NCBI GenBank assembly: GCA_029959085.1
Contig: JARWIR010000027.1
Location: 9,486,001 to 9,550,000, forward strand
Source: Nemophila menziesii
Lineage: Eukaryota > Streptophyta > Magnoliopsida > Boraginales > Hydrophyllaceae
Direction: 5' to 3'
Length of the DNA: 64,000 nucleotides
A program made the translations under genes and the position numbers. Below are positions 50,426-60,678 of the stretch, piece after piece. How positions within the stretch are numbered: position 1 is the first letter of the stretch; every line of letters begins with the position of its first letter. Below the pieces are notes generated by a model. The model was not told the DNA's origin and searched no databases. It saw only the letters and a list, made by a program, of their open reading frames with translations.

Positions 50426-51742
50426 TTAACCAGCGCGAGGCTGGTTATCGGTGTTGCGTTCTGGACCTTTATCTCGCGTAACAGCATCATAAATCGCGTT
50501 TTGAAGTGTATTTACGCCTAGGATTAAATTTCGAAGCAGGTCCAATTCTTTTGTAACGTTTCCCAAGGTAGCAATCATCTTCTCCTGATTCTCTTCCAAC
50601 ACCTGAATCTTCGCTTCCAACTCAGGTACAGTTTTCACTTTCTTTGATTGAGGAGTTCTCGGACTTCTTGTAGTTCGTGTTGCTTCTTCATGGATGTTCT
50701 TGATTGTGTTCAAAGCTATACTCACACCAACTGAAACAATGTCAATATCTGCGTCCTTACGCGGAATCTTTGCGTCTAGACACAACTGAGTAATAGTACA
50801 AGGAAACTTCAGATTTTGTTGTTTCATTTGTGATTTCGCGAACTCCATGATTGTATCATAAATGATCTTAGCAACATCAAATGGTTTATCCTCCAAAATA
50901 CACTTAATAACAAATATGTGCTCTTTCTTCAACTCGGAAGTGTGTTTAATACCAAAGAAAGTGGGTATTACGAAACGAGACCAAACCTTAGCACGAGGTG
51001 TCAAACTACTGCTGTAAAACTGTCCAGGATACCTTTCACCTTCAGGATTTGGGCTAGTCCCATTAACAAGCACGGTCCCCCAAAGGGATTCAAAATCAAA
51101 AGAAGGGTCATTAAGAGTTTCTTGGAAGGGGCATGTTCCAGAAAAGTTGGGTAGTTTCAATGATTTCCGAATACGTTCAATAGAAAAAGGAACTACCTTT
51201 TTGCGGATATCAATGGCATCACGGGAGGTAGCTAAACCTTCGTAAAATTCTCGCACAAAAGTAGGAATAAACTCAAGCTTCCTTTCTTGTAACTCTTTCC
51301 AACCAAACTTAGCACATGTCACAGCATATTCCTTGTAATCACTACTCATAATACCCTTAGGAAAATTCGTCTCCTCACCAAATTTCAAAAATTCAATTCT
51401 TTCACGAACCTGAGTATTCCAACAAGTGTAAACCCTCTTAGGCTTGTGGGCCCACATCTTTATACGCGGAGGTTTTTGAACGGGTGCTTCCGGAATCTCT
51501 TGTTCAGTTTCTTCCTCAATGTTCTTCGCAATTTCCTCTTCGGGTTCCTTCTCACTTTCAATCTCATCAATCAATCTTCTCTTGTGACCCGTGATTTCTT
51601 TTCTTTTACAATCAAGCTTAACTTCGTCAATTTTTCGTTTAGGACGCGAATCAGGAATCTCAATAGCTTGATCTTGTGAACCACCAATGGTGGTCTTTCT
51701 TCTAGGAGCCGTTCTTCGGAAATCACCGGTTCTGTTAGTCAT
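50426..51742 (-). CDS. Element B env-position ORF, intact (438 aa)
   Basis: One uninterrupted frame starting Met-Thr-Asn, 8 bp after a polypurine-tract-like motif (51751-51766). Residues 1-110 are basic and acidic low complexity with KRK clusters that could act as nuclear-localisation signals. Residues about 112-310 form the plant-specific putative plant transposon protein domain (Transposase_32-like; VPFSIERIRKSL and VWSRFVIPTFFGIKHTSELK are recognisable). About 345-405 is a heptad-patterned coiled coil (ELEAKIQVLEENQEKM). No signal peptide or transmembrane helix is visible, so calling it Env would rest on position only. It is the only long ORF of element B without stops or frameshifts. Function unknown. 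Confidence 0.85.
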   Translation of the reverse strand: MTNRTGDFRRTAPRRKTTIGGSQDQAIEIPDSRPKRKIDEVKLDCKRKEITGHKRRLIDEIESEKEPEEEIAKNIEEETEQEIPEAPVQKPPRIKMWAHKPKRVYTCWNTQVRERIEFLKFGEETNFPKGIMSSDYKEYAVTCAKFGWKELQERKLEFIPTFVREFYEGLATSRDAIDIRKKVVPFSIERIRKSLKLPNFSGTCPFQETLNDPSFDFESLWGTVLVNGTSPNPEGERYPGQFYSSSLTPRAKVWSRFVIPTFFGIKHTSELKKEHIFVIKCILEDKPFDVAKIIYDTIMEFAKSQMKQQNLKFPCTITQLCLDAKIPRKDADIDIVSVGVSIALNTIKNIHEEATRTTRSPRTPQSKKVKTVPELEAKIQVLEENQEKMIATLGNVTKELDLLRNLILGVNTLQNAIYDAVTRDKGPERNTDNQPRAG

Positions 51743-51750
51743 CTCTTTTC

Positions 51751-51766
51751 ACCCCAAACTCAAAAC
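51751..51766 (-). promoter_or_regulatory. Polypurine-tract-like motif before the element B env-position ORF
   Basis: On the minus strand gttttgagtttggggt precedes the ATG by 8 bp. The same motif and spacing class occur in A and C. Confidence 0.65.
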
Positions 51767-52129
51767 TTCAAATAATGAAAAACTTAGAGAAAAAGTTTGG
51801 AATTATGATGTTTTGAGGCTTAGGAATTGAAGAACTAGGTGGAATATGAGATGGGTCTTGTTTAATTTGGATGGGAGAAGAAAGAATTGGGTTTAATTTA
51901 AGGGGTGGGTGAAGAAGAATCTTGGGAAAAACTAAGGATTTGATGTTATTTTGGAGAGGAGGGGAGTTGATTTTGTGTTTTTGTGGTGAAAAAGGGTAGG
52001 AATTGATGATATATAGTGTTTTGGATGATGAATTTCGGAGGTGGGGAGGCTATTGGTGCGTTTTAGGTAAAGACTTGCAAAAGAGGCTAAAAACTAGGTT
52101 AAAACACCTCAAAAACCGACATCACAGCT

Positions 52130-52690
52130 TCAAAACTGGGTTCCCAGTTTTGGCAAACCGGGTCCCCGGTTCCGCGTCGCTGTGACGGCGCGGAAAATTA
52201 ACTTAAAGACTTTTTTTTTTTTTATGAAAACGCACCAAAACGCTGGACCCCAAGACGCTGGGTCAGAGATTTTACTCGCCGAAACCGGGTACCCGGTTCT
52301 GTGGAATGCGGGTTCCCGGATTTTTCTCGATGGCGCGAGTCAAGACGCGCCAAAACGCAGCATCCCAAAACGCTGGGTCAGAACTTTTGGATTTTTACAG
52401 CTCCGAAACCGGGTACCCGGTTCTGCCAAATGCGGGTTCCCGGTTTTGTGTCAATGGCGCGAACCAAAACGCAGCAAAACGCAAGCCACCAAGACGCTGG
52501 ATCAGAAAATTTCAGAAATCACAGCACTAAAACCGGGTGCCCGGTTTCGAAAATCCGGGTACCCGGTTCCGACGCTGTGTCGTGAACCAAGACGCCAAGT
52601 GTTGCGTTGAAGAGGGTGGTACCAGCTCCAAAACCGGGTTCCCGGTTTTGCGAAACCGGGTTCCCGGTTTCTCCTGGACATCCATCCTCT
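52130..52690 (-). repeat. Element B GC-rich array of paired palindromes
   Basis: Five pairs of dyads of the type aaccgggtacccggtt: near 52134/52156, 52283/52309, 52406/52432, 52531/52554 and 52631/52655. The period is about 100-150 bp. Spacers share blocks such as gacgctgggtcaga. The first pair has drifted (aaactgggttcccagttt) but kept its dyad symmetry. The array lies between pol and the env-position ORF. Confidence 0.9.
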
Positions 52691-52921
52691 TTTTCTCCTG
52701 TTTTCGCCAAATCGACCCCAAACTCATGACCTTTTTACCCCTGAAATCATCAAAAACAACTACCCTTCCTCATTTCTTAATAATAAACACTAAAATTACG
52801 AAAATCAAACTAATCTAAAATGCAAAAAAATGAAAACTCAGCTAATATACAATGAATTGGCTTTTGTTTAACGTCGTTAAGCTCGACGGGTTACCTCACG
52901 CTTCTAAGGAGTCTCGAGGAG

Positions 52922-53425
52922 TTACATGACCTCCCCGGGATGTGGATCTTCCGAGCGATTGGTATCTTCACCTCCATGGTATATCTTTAATCTGTGACCG
53001 TTAACCATTAAGGTACGGTTCTCTAGCGGATGTTCTATTTCTATCGCCCCATGAGGTGTAACTTTGGTCACAATGTATGGACCTGACCACTTAGATCGTA
53101 ACTTACCCGGATAATTGCTGAACTTTGAGTTATACTTCAACACTCTTTGTCCCACTTCAAAGTTCTTTTTACGAATTCGATTGTCATGCCATTTCTTTGT
53201 GTTTTCTTTGTAAAGTTTGGCATTTTCATAAGCATGCAGCCGGAATTCGTCAAGTTCATTAAGCTTCATCATACGATTCTTTCCGGCTAAGATATGATCT
53301 AAGTTCAATTGCGCAATTGCCCAATAGGCACCCATTTCAAGCTCTAAAGGTAAGTGACAAGCCTTACCATACACCATACGATAGGGAGATGCCCCAACTG
53401 GAGTCTTAAACGCAGTACGATAGGC
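52922..53425 (-). pseudogene. pol: Element B integrase C-terminal part
   Basis: Continuation of the pol frame after a TAG at about 53428-53426, where Athila relatives have tryptophan (TGG). It includes the GKACHLPLELE region that follows the integrase core, the coiled linker, and the C-terminal domain with VGQRVLKYNS and WSGPYIVTKV. It ends at 52922 with a normal stop. The end lacks the CWGGY motif found in A and C. Confidence 0.85.
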
Positions 53426-55579
53426 CTACAACGCATCATCTAACTTCATTGACCAATCTTTTCTTGTAGGACCAACGGTTTTCTCTAGGATTGTCTTGAC
53501 TTCGCGGTTCGATACTTCAGCTTGACCATTGGATTGTGGATGATATGCAGTAGATACACGGTGTCTAACTCCATATTTCTCTAGAACAGTCTTCAGATAT
53601 TTATTAACGAAATGAGATCCTCCATCGCTAATATTCACTCTTGGTGTGCCATGTCTAGTGAAAATATGTGATTTCAAGAACTTGATCACCACTCGTGAAT
53701 CATTCGTAGGTAAAGCCACCGCTTCTACCCACTTAGACACATAATCAACAGCTAATAAGATATAGAGGTTACCATTTGAAGGAACGAAAGGACCCATAAA
53801 GTCTATACCCCAAACATCGAATATCTCAACCTCTAACACATTATTACGCGGCATCTCATCCCTCTTAGATATGTTTCCGGTAAACTGGCATCTCGTACAT
53901 TTCTTAACATATTCATGACAATCTTTTATAAGAGAAGGCCAGTAAAAACCTGATTGAAATACCTTCGCAGCAGTTTTGTCTCCTTTGAAATGTTCTCCGT
54001 ATAATGAATCATGACATCCAGATATAATGGCTTGAGTATCTTTCCTTGCTACACATCTTCGTATAATTTGGTCAGCACAAACTTTATAGAGGAACGGATC
54101 CTCCCAAAAGAACTGTCTAGCACGATGAGCTAACCTCTTTCTTTCTTGATAAGTAGAACCTTCGGGAAAAACACCACTCACCACTAAATTCGCAATATCT
54201 GCATACCACGGAGCTTCATAATCTCGCACAACGAATAAACTCTCATCAGGAAACTCTTCTCTAACTGCTTCAGTACCACTATTCATCTCTGAACCCTCTA
54301 AACGCGATAGATGATCTGCAACCTGATTCTCACAACCCTTTCTATCTTTGATCTCTAAATCGAACTCTTGAAGCAATAATACCCATCTGATTAACCTTGG
54401 TTTCGCATCTTTCTTCTCCATAAGAAATCTGATCGCGGAATGATCTGTATAAACAATAATTTTCGCTCCAAGAAGATAGGAGCGAAATTTATCAAACGAA
54501 TATACAACTGCTAGCAACTCTTTTTCTGTAACTGTGTAATTAATCTGAGCACCACTAAAAGTTTTACTATCATAGTAAATCGAATGAAAAACCTTCTCTT
54601 TCCTCTGTCCCAATACAGCTCCCATACACAAATCACTCGCATCACACATAACCTCAAACGGTAAATTCCAATCTGGAGGTAACACTATAGGAGAAGAAAT
54701 AAGCTTTTCTTTGATTGCTTTGAAGGCCGCTAAACAAGCTTCATCAAAAAGGAATTTGCAATCCTTTTCGAGTAAGTTGCATAACGGTTTAGCAATCTTA
54801 GAAAAATCTTTGATAAATCGCCTATAGAAGCCAGCATGGCCAAGAAAACTCCTTACCCCTTTAACAGAAACAGGAGGGGGAAGAGTTTTAATTACCTCTA
54901 TCTTTGCTCTATCAACCTCTAATCCAGCACTCGAAACTTTATGACCCAGAACAATACCTTCGCGAACCATGAAATGACACTTCTCCCAGTTTAACACCAA
55001 GTCTAATTCCTTGCATCTAACCAACACTTTCTCCAAGTTATCCAAACATTTATCAAAATCGTCACCAAACACGGAGAAATCGTCCATAAACACTTCCAGG
55101 AAATTATCAATCATATCCCAGAAGATGGCCATCATGCATCTCTGAAAAGTAGCGGGAGCATTACACAACTTAAATGGCATTCTACGATATGAAAAAGTGC
55201 CAAATGGGCATGTAAATGTAGTCTTATGTTGATCTTCTGGAGCCACGTAAATCTGATTGTACCCGGAGTAACCATCCAAGAAACAGTAGTACTCTCTTCC
55301 GGCTAATTTATCTAACATTTGATCGATGAAGGGCAAAGGGAAATGATCTTTTCTGGTGGCCTTGTTCAGCTTTCTGTAATCCATGCAAACTCTCCATCCA
55401 ACTACCGTTCTTGAAGGAATCGCCTCATTTTTATCGTTAATAATTGTTGTTATTCCTCCTTTCTTCGGTACACACTGAACTGGGCTCACCCATTCACTAC
55501 TCGAAATGGGATAGATAATCCCCGCATCTAAAAGCTTGATCACCTCTTTCTTTACCACATCCTTCATCACGGGCATCAA
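53426..55579 (-). CDS. pol: Element B reverse transcriptase, RNase H and integrase core
   Basis: 717 codons without a stop. RT (about residues 1-240) has the catalytic [12 protein letters not shown] motif, which is F-x-DD in this clade, and the [10 protein letters not shown] and [12 protein letters not shown] blocks. RNase H (about 300-425) has CDAS, EKELLAV, YTDH and NQVADHLS, giving all acidic residues. Integrase (from about 470) has the HHCC finger (HDSLYGEH...CTRC) and the D, D, E core residues in IDFMGPF, SDGGSHF and [10 protein letters not shown]. The frame opens upstream through an in-frame TGA at about 55636 and is cut by TAG at its 3' end. Copies the RNA into DNA and integrates it (family knowledge). 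The domains look intact; the stops would block full translation. Confidence 0.92.
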   Translation of the reverse strand: MMPVMKDVVKKEVIKLLDAGIIYPISSSEWVSPVQCVPKKGGITTIINDKNEAIPSRTVVGWRVCMDYRKLNKATRKDHFPLPFIDQMLDKLAGREYYCFLDGYSGYNQIYVAPEDQHKTTFTCPFGTFSYRRMPFKLCNAPATFQRCMMAIFWDMIDNFLEVFMDDFSVFGDDFDKCLDNLEKVLVRCKELDLVLNWEKCHFMVREGIVLGHKVSSAGLEVDRAKIEVIKTLPPPVSVKGVRSFLGHAGFYRRFIKDFSKIAKPLCNLLEKDCKFLFDEACLAAFKAIKEKLISSPIVLPPDWNLPFEVMCDASDLCMGAVLGQRKEKVFHSIYYDSKTFSGAQINYTVTEKELLAVVYSFDKFRSYLLGAKIIVYTDHSAIRFLMEKKDAKPRLIRWVLLLQEFDLEIKDRKGCENQVADHLSRLEGSEMNSGTEAVREEFPDESLFVVRDYEAPWYADIANLVVSGVFPEGSTYQERKRLAHRARQFFWEDPFLYKVCADQIIRRCVARKDTQAIISGCHDSLYGEHFKGDKTAAKVFQSGFYWPSLIKDCHEYVKKCTRCQFTGNISKRDEMPRNNVLEVEIFDVWGIDFMGPFVPSNGNLYILLAVDYVSKWVEAVALPTNDSRVVIKFLKSHIFTRHGTPRVNISDGGSHFVNKYLKTVLEKYGVRHRVSTAYHPQSNGQAEVSNREVKTILEKTVGPTRKDWSMKLDDAL

Positions 55580-55636
55580 TATCCTTTGGCCTTCAACTGA
55601 GCGTGCGTTAACATCTTCAAGTATGATTTTGTGTTG

Positions 55637-55990
55637 TCAATAGGATGGACTAATGCCTTTGATGTCAGCAATTGTCCAACCTATTGCTTCTTTATTGGCT
55701 CTTAACACACGCAACAGTTTATCTTCTTGAGGACCTGTTAAATTAGCTGAAACAATAACAGGTAGAGTTTCATTAGTACCCAAATAAGCATACCTCAAGT
55801 GTGATGGCAATGGTTTTTCTTCCAACTCCGGAGGAGATTCAATTGAAGGCTTCTTTTTAGGAATAATCTCCCCCGGTTCTCTCACAGGTTCATAGGCAAG
55901 ACGCCTATACTTCGGATTTCAGAATTTAGAGCTGCCACTGTTTCGGTGAGCTCCTCCATCATCTCAGGTGAATCTAATGTCAAAGCAGCC
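55637..55990 (-). pseudogene. Element B linker between gag end and RT, protease missing
   Basis: This frame encodes the region normally found after the protease (PPELEEKPLPSHLRYAYLG, then AIGWTIADIKGISPS). Just before it, gag (ALTNKRPYCDNDILQ) runs directly into LTLDSPEMMEELTETV, which corresponds to post-protease sequence. No DLGA or ILGRP motif exists in any frame between them. A frameshift lies near 55905. The protease, roughly 150 codons, is therefore deleted in this copy. Confidence 0.75.
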
Positions 55991-57982
55991 TGCAAGATAT
56001 CATTATCACAGTAGGGCCTTTTATTAGTGAGGGCCCTCTTCAAAAACTTCGTATACTTAGGAATATCTCGAATCGCCTCAAGTAACGGAATATTAATACT
56101 TAGACCCTTCACTCTATTAAAAAACTTCTGAAAATCAGCCATATCACCCTTTTTCTGAACTCGCGATGGAAACGGTGGTGGAGGGCGATTGCTTACAATT
56201 TCATCTCTCTTTTTCGGAATTTATCTTGGTCTTTCTATTTCTTCAACCTCACTATCTTTCTCATTCTCTTTCTCTTTCTCACCCACTTCCTTTTCTTTGT
56301 TGGAACTTCTTTCTCTTTCATAACGGGAAAAGGAGGTGGAGGGAGGTTCTTACCACTTCTTAATGTAACAGCCTTGCAATCTTCACGTTGTGTTGGATTT
56401 TCCGTATCGTTAGGAAGTTGCCCTTGTAGACGCTGATTCAGCTGTTTATTAATTTGGCTTAGCTGATTCTGGAAAATCTTCATATTCGCTTCAGCTGCAT
56501 TTTGACGTTCCAAAGCTTGTGTTTGAAGAGCAATCAAATTTTCAACGGTTTTCTGAAGGGTAACTACTCCTTCTTGCGGATGGGCTGGTAGAGCTTTCTG
56601 GGTTAAATTCTCATCGTATGTATTCTGAGGAGCTTGTCTTTGTACATAATTGTTTTGATTCTGTCCTCCTTGATGATTGTTGTGTGGTCTTGGATTATAG
56701 TTGTTGCCTTGAGGACGCGGCTGATACGCGTAAGTAGGATTGGCTGCCCCATTGGGATTTGAGTATTGAAACCCAGGATGGTTTCTGTTAGGCTGATATC
56801 CATTACCACTTGAATTGAAATTACCTCTATTGGACATAAAGTTCACTGATTCTTGGTTATTTGGACAACTTTCCTCATCATGATCGTCTACCTTACAAAT
56901 TGAACACATATAAACCTCTTGTGCAGCATGCACATCTACCTTCTTACTTGAAAAACCTTCTTTTACAGCTAAAGTAAGCTGCGTCAACTGTTGCTCTATA
57001 GTATTCTGAATTTTATTCTCAATCGTAGCAAATTTCTCTTCCATGTCAACATTATTCACTCCCTTAACTGGTGTTCTTACTCAGCTCCACCCAACTTCAT
57101 TCTTGACTATTCTTTCCAAAATGATCTTTGCATGAGCGGGTTGAATTTGAAGAAAACCTGCACCACATAGCGTATCCAATTTCTCTCTCGAAGTTCCATC
57201 AAGGCCTCTATAAAAGATCTTTAACTGTTGTTGTTCTGAAAAGCCATGATTGGGAACTTTACGCAAACACATCTGAAATCTTGTCCAACTCCTACCCACA
57301 GTTTCCTCATATTCTTGACGGAAATGCGTCAATTCTAATTCAGCATCTAACCTCATGTTACTTGGGTAATACCTGTCAAAGAACGCAATCTCTAATTGGT
57401 CCCAATTAGTAATCTTCGTAGGATCTTGCGTATCGTGCCATTCACTTGCTCCATCAATGACAAAGAATTTAAAAGTAGCAAAATACATCTGTTCTCTTGA
57501 AACCCCTTGTGTGATATAAGAATCACATATCTGTTTGAATTTCGGTACCGCTCTAAAAAGATCTTCCGATGGTCTTCCGCGAAAATTTCCAAAGTTTTGG
57601 AACTGAGCTAGCATACCCGAATCTGGACGGAATCTCGGAACATCTATATCTGGAGCACCTACTCCTATAGCAGGAGCGCGGAATGGAACTTCTGGAGGAC
57701 CATTAGTAAACCACGGATCACGATCTGAACTTGAGGATTAGGAACCACTGGTGGAACTGGAGGAATAACGCCTGGAGCTAAAGGTTGGCCATTTGCATCT
57801 AGCTGGCCTTGTCCATTATTCTGTTGACCTTGAAGAGTGATATTCTCCATTCTGTTACTTAATTCTTCTACTTCTAAAGCTTCTCGTTCTCTTCTTCTTC
57901 TGTTCGCAAGTCTGATCAACGATTCTGGATTACTAAGGATCGGAGGTGTTGGCTCTAGATCCTTGAATAGCCTTCTTCGCAT
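55990..57982 (-). pseudogene. gag: Element B gag
   Basis: Start at 57982 (MRRRLFKDLEPTPP). In order: N-terminus (57982-57665), a frameshift near 57718, capsid-like Retrotrans_gag (57614-57081, with GASEWHDTQDPTKITNWDQL and RYYPSNMRLDAELE), an in-frame TGA near 57072, and the segment 57059-56235 with one CCHC knuckle (CSICKVDDHDEESC) and the N/Q-rich YSNPNGAANP stretch. Another frameshift near 56235 precedes the end (MADFQKFFNRVKGLSINIPLL...ALTNKR). The coding order matches A. Four lesions make it non-functional as it stands. Confidence 0.88.
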
Positions 57983-58092
57983 ACACCAAACCTAAAAACC
58001 TGAAAAAGCTAACAAACAAAAAGCGTAATACTGATAAAAATAAAATAAATGCACTATCACTAAAGGATAAACACCGTGGTCACACGCTATCG

Positions 58093-58110
58093 TCCCCGGC
58101 AGCGGCGCCA
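58093..58110 (-). promoter_or_regulatory. Element B primer-binding site (tRNA-Asp)
   Basis: tccccggcagcggcgcca on the plus strand, identical to the site in A, 6 bp inside the 5' LTR border. Confidence 0.85.
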
Positions 58111-58116
58111 AAAACT

Positions 58117-59675
58117 TGGTGGTCCTTTGTGTGTTCTAAAAATAAATGCAAATGCTAATCGAACCACAACCGCAAGTGTACGGTTGTCCCAAGTAGTATA
58201 ACTGATAAATCAGATTCGTTCCAAGGACGGAATGGTTGATCACAATGTCTAGCAAATAGTGATTGATGCACTTATGAAAATAAAAGATTATAAAATGTTT
58301 GTTTGGTTTTCGTATTAATTCTAAATAAATGAAAGACAAACATTAAATGCAAGTAAAAGCTAAGACGCAAGTAAAATGAGTGAAAACGCAATATGAGATG
58401 TAGTACTTGAGAACGCAAGGATCCTCCTAATCTTACTTCCTAACTTATGCTGGTTAAGGGCTAAATTGGTCAATTACAATGGTCGGGATTCTAAATTCCT
58501 TATACCCCCGTCAGGGTGGACTATAAGGCAATCCTAAAGTGTCACTAGTCCCGTCAGGGTAAATATGATCCACCGTTGGATGATTAAGTGTTTTACCTCA
58601 TTGGCCCTAGAATTAGCTAAGTTCGTCAGAATCAATAGCTTTTATCCTAGATTGAATAATTAATTCTATACCTAAACCCTCCGTCAGGATGATCCACACG
58701 CCACATATGTGGAATAGCTTGGATACTAATACCTAATCTTAGTCCGCGACTCTAAAATCAGTAAATAATCACAAATTATCGAAAAGAGTAATGAACTCAA
58801 TCTAATTTAATTTAGCATAAACCCAAATTCAACATTCGTTATTTCATAAAATTAAGATTCACCCATTGTTTGTTCTCAAGCACTATAAAAAGCTTAGCTC
58901 ATATTAAAATTAAAAACTAAATTAAAAGAAATGGATGTCATATTGTTTACAAAATTAATATAAAAAGAACCTAAATTTCGGAATTGGAATGACTACGAAC
59001 GGAGCTATAGACCCACTTCAGCTCTTGTAGCTTCTTCTTCTTCCTTCTGTTGCTTCTCTCTGGTGTTTTAATCTTGTGGAATGTAAATTGTCTGAAAAAT
59101 AGAAGTCCAGACCTCCTTTTATAAGCATAAATTCGTACTAGGGCTTGGACCAGAAAATAAAATATTAATTAAATGTCCAAGCCCACTTTCTAAGCCCAAA
59201 ATCCCGTAACTGCTGATACACCTTTACTAAAACGGCTTTTCCCGATGCGTTATGACTCCGATTGACCTCATTCCAGTTGCTAAAGTTTCGTAACTCGATA
59301 AGGAATGTTTTCTCTTCAAAGGTCAGCAGCTAAATTATCGCTTAAGCATCTCGAAATCAGCACTCTATGGCCTGGAAAATGGATTTTCAGCTCTAAAAAT
59401 AATATCTTCGGGATTTATCTTCAAGTCTTGACTCTAATTCACGATCTTTGACTTTCTCCTCGGATTCCTCTCCTAGCTAACATCTAAAACCTGTAAACTT
59501 TTCACTAAAAATACCAATATTACGCGCAAAAGTTTTATAAATTGAAAATGCTAGAAATAAAAAGGGAATTCCGAATTATTGCATATTAAGTCCAAAAGTC
59601 TATCAAATTAATTAAATAAACACCAAAAATGATGTCTCCCAAGGGTCGAAAATAAGAACAATTAGGGAGACATCA
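58117..59675 (-). repeat. Element B 5' LTR
   Basis: 1,559 bp, the same length as the 3' LTR, about 1.6 percent different by eye. TATA element at about 59111-59125 (minus strand). U3 stem-loop at 59630-59675. Confidence 0.95.
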
Positions 59676-59680
59676 AGAGA

Positions 59681-60673
59681 TTCTCAAGCACTTAAGAAGT
59701 TTAGCTCATAACGGAAAATAAAAATAAAACAAATAAATTAAAAGACATAATGTTTTACAGGAAGAAAATAAATAAACCTAATGAAGAGGTTGGGTTTGGC
59801 TTTGAATTGGAGAATATGACTGCTCCAGCTCTTAGCTTTCTTCCTTCCTGCTTGCTCTTACTTGAATCCTTAAGCCTCTTTGATAATTATATGAGGTGTG
59901 TTTGAAAGAGGAGGCTAAGTGGTGTATTTATAGGTCTTAGGAAGACCTAGGTCGAATTTACTTGGAGTGGAAGACAAGTCAAGAACTCTTTAATTCGTAA
60001 GCCTAAAATCTAGGAAAGGTAAGATTCTGCTGCTGATTTGATTTTGTCATATCTCATTCAATACTTATCTGTTTGAGGAGTTCCAATATATGAAACCGCT
60101 TGTCTCGGAAAGAGATTTCTATTGGTGCAGACAACTCGTCCAGATTCCTAGCCAATATTTAGTTATGGACTCGTCTTTGAAACGTGACTGGAATTTCATA
60201 TTCATAAGGCAGCTTTATCTTTTCCTTCTTTGCATATATCCTTCCTAAATCTTCTTATTTCCATGTAAATCTTCTTTCCTTTATTTCTTTATCTCGAATT
60301 GGTCTCTAAGAAATTACCATTTATCTTTTAAAGTTTCACATTAAATAAATAATTAAACCACATATGCTTTAAAAAGAATAAATTAATAATTCAAGAAATA
60401 GAAATAGGAAAGTGCACTCTAAAATTAGAAACTCGACTCAATTACTTCCTATTAAACTCAAATTAAGTTAAGACTCTATTCTCACTTATCCACCTTGGAT
60501 TGGTCTTTCATGAAATTCAAGGACCAAAAGCTCAGAAAATGCAAATAGCTAAATTCCAAGGGGAGAAAGTGCAATATAATCAAATAAGAATAAAAGTCTA
60601 GCTAATAAGTCAATAATTCACCTAAAATAATGTCTCCAGAGGGATAATATTTAGAACAAATAGGGAGACATCA
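59681..60673 (-). repeat. Element A 5' LTR, second part
   Basis: Resumes with ttctcaagcacttaagaag, exactly where the 3' LTR of A continues after catatagaga (39742 onward). It ends gggagacatca and is followed by ttgtg, the target duplication of A. TATA element near 59921-59934. About 38 bp are missing near 60528 relative to the 3' LTR. Confidence 0.93.
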
Positions 60674-60678
60674 TTGTG

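Larger units (their letters stand above)
47381..59675 (-). mobile_element. Athila-like LTR retrotransposon B, nested in element A
   Basis: 12,295 bp: 3' LTR 47381-48939, internal region 48940-58116, 5' LTR 58117-59675. The target duplication agaga is at 47376-47380 and 59676-59680. Primer-binding site 58093-58110. Internal order in element sense: gag, (no protease), RT, RNase H, integrase, GC-rich palindrome array, intact env-position ORF, 3' untranslated region. The two LTRs have equal length (1,559 bp) and about two dozen visible substitutions (about 1.6 percent), so the insertion is fairly recent and younger than A. Confidence 0.95.
38978..60673 (-). mobile_element. Athila-like LTR retrotransposon A (contains nested element B)
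   Basis: 3' LTR 38978-40775, internal region 40776-46607, 5' LTR 46608-47380 plus 59681-60673. The 5-bp target duplication ttgtg is at 38973-38977 and 60674-60678. The primer-binding site at 46584-46601 is complementary to the 3' end of plant tRNA-Asp with one mismatch, as usual for Athila. The internal region is 5.8 kb, much shorter than that of B, because RT, RNase H and the integrase core are missing. Order in element sense: gag-protease, integrase tail, GC-rich palindrome array, shortened env-position ORF, 3' untranslated region. Confidence 0.92.

Noticed and set aside
50426..51742. A true retroviral envelope gene in element B
   Set aside because: No signal peptide, cleavage site or membrane anchor is visible. 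The recognisable domain is the plant transposon-protein family, so only the position is env-like.
52003..52818. Overlapping open frames in the element B palindrome array
   Set aside because: Several frames and both strands are open only because the repeats lack stop codons.
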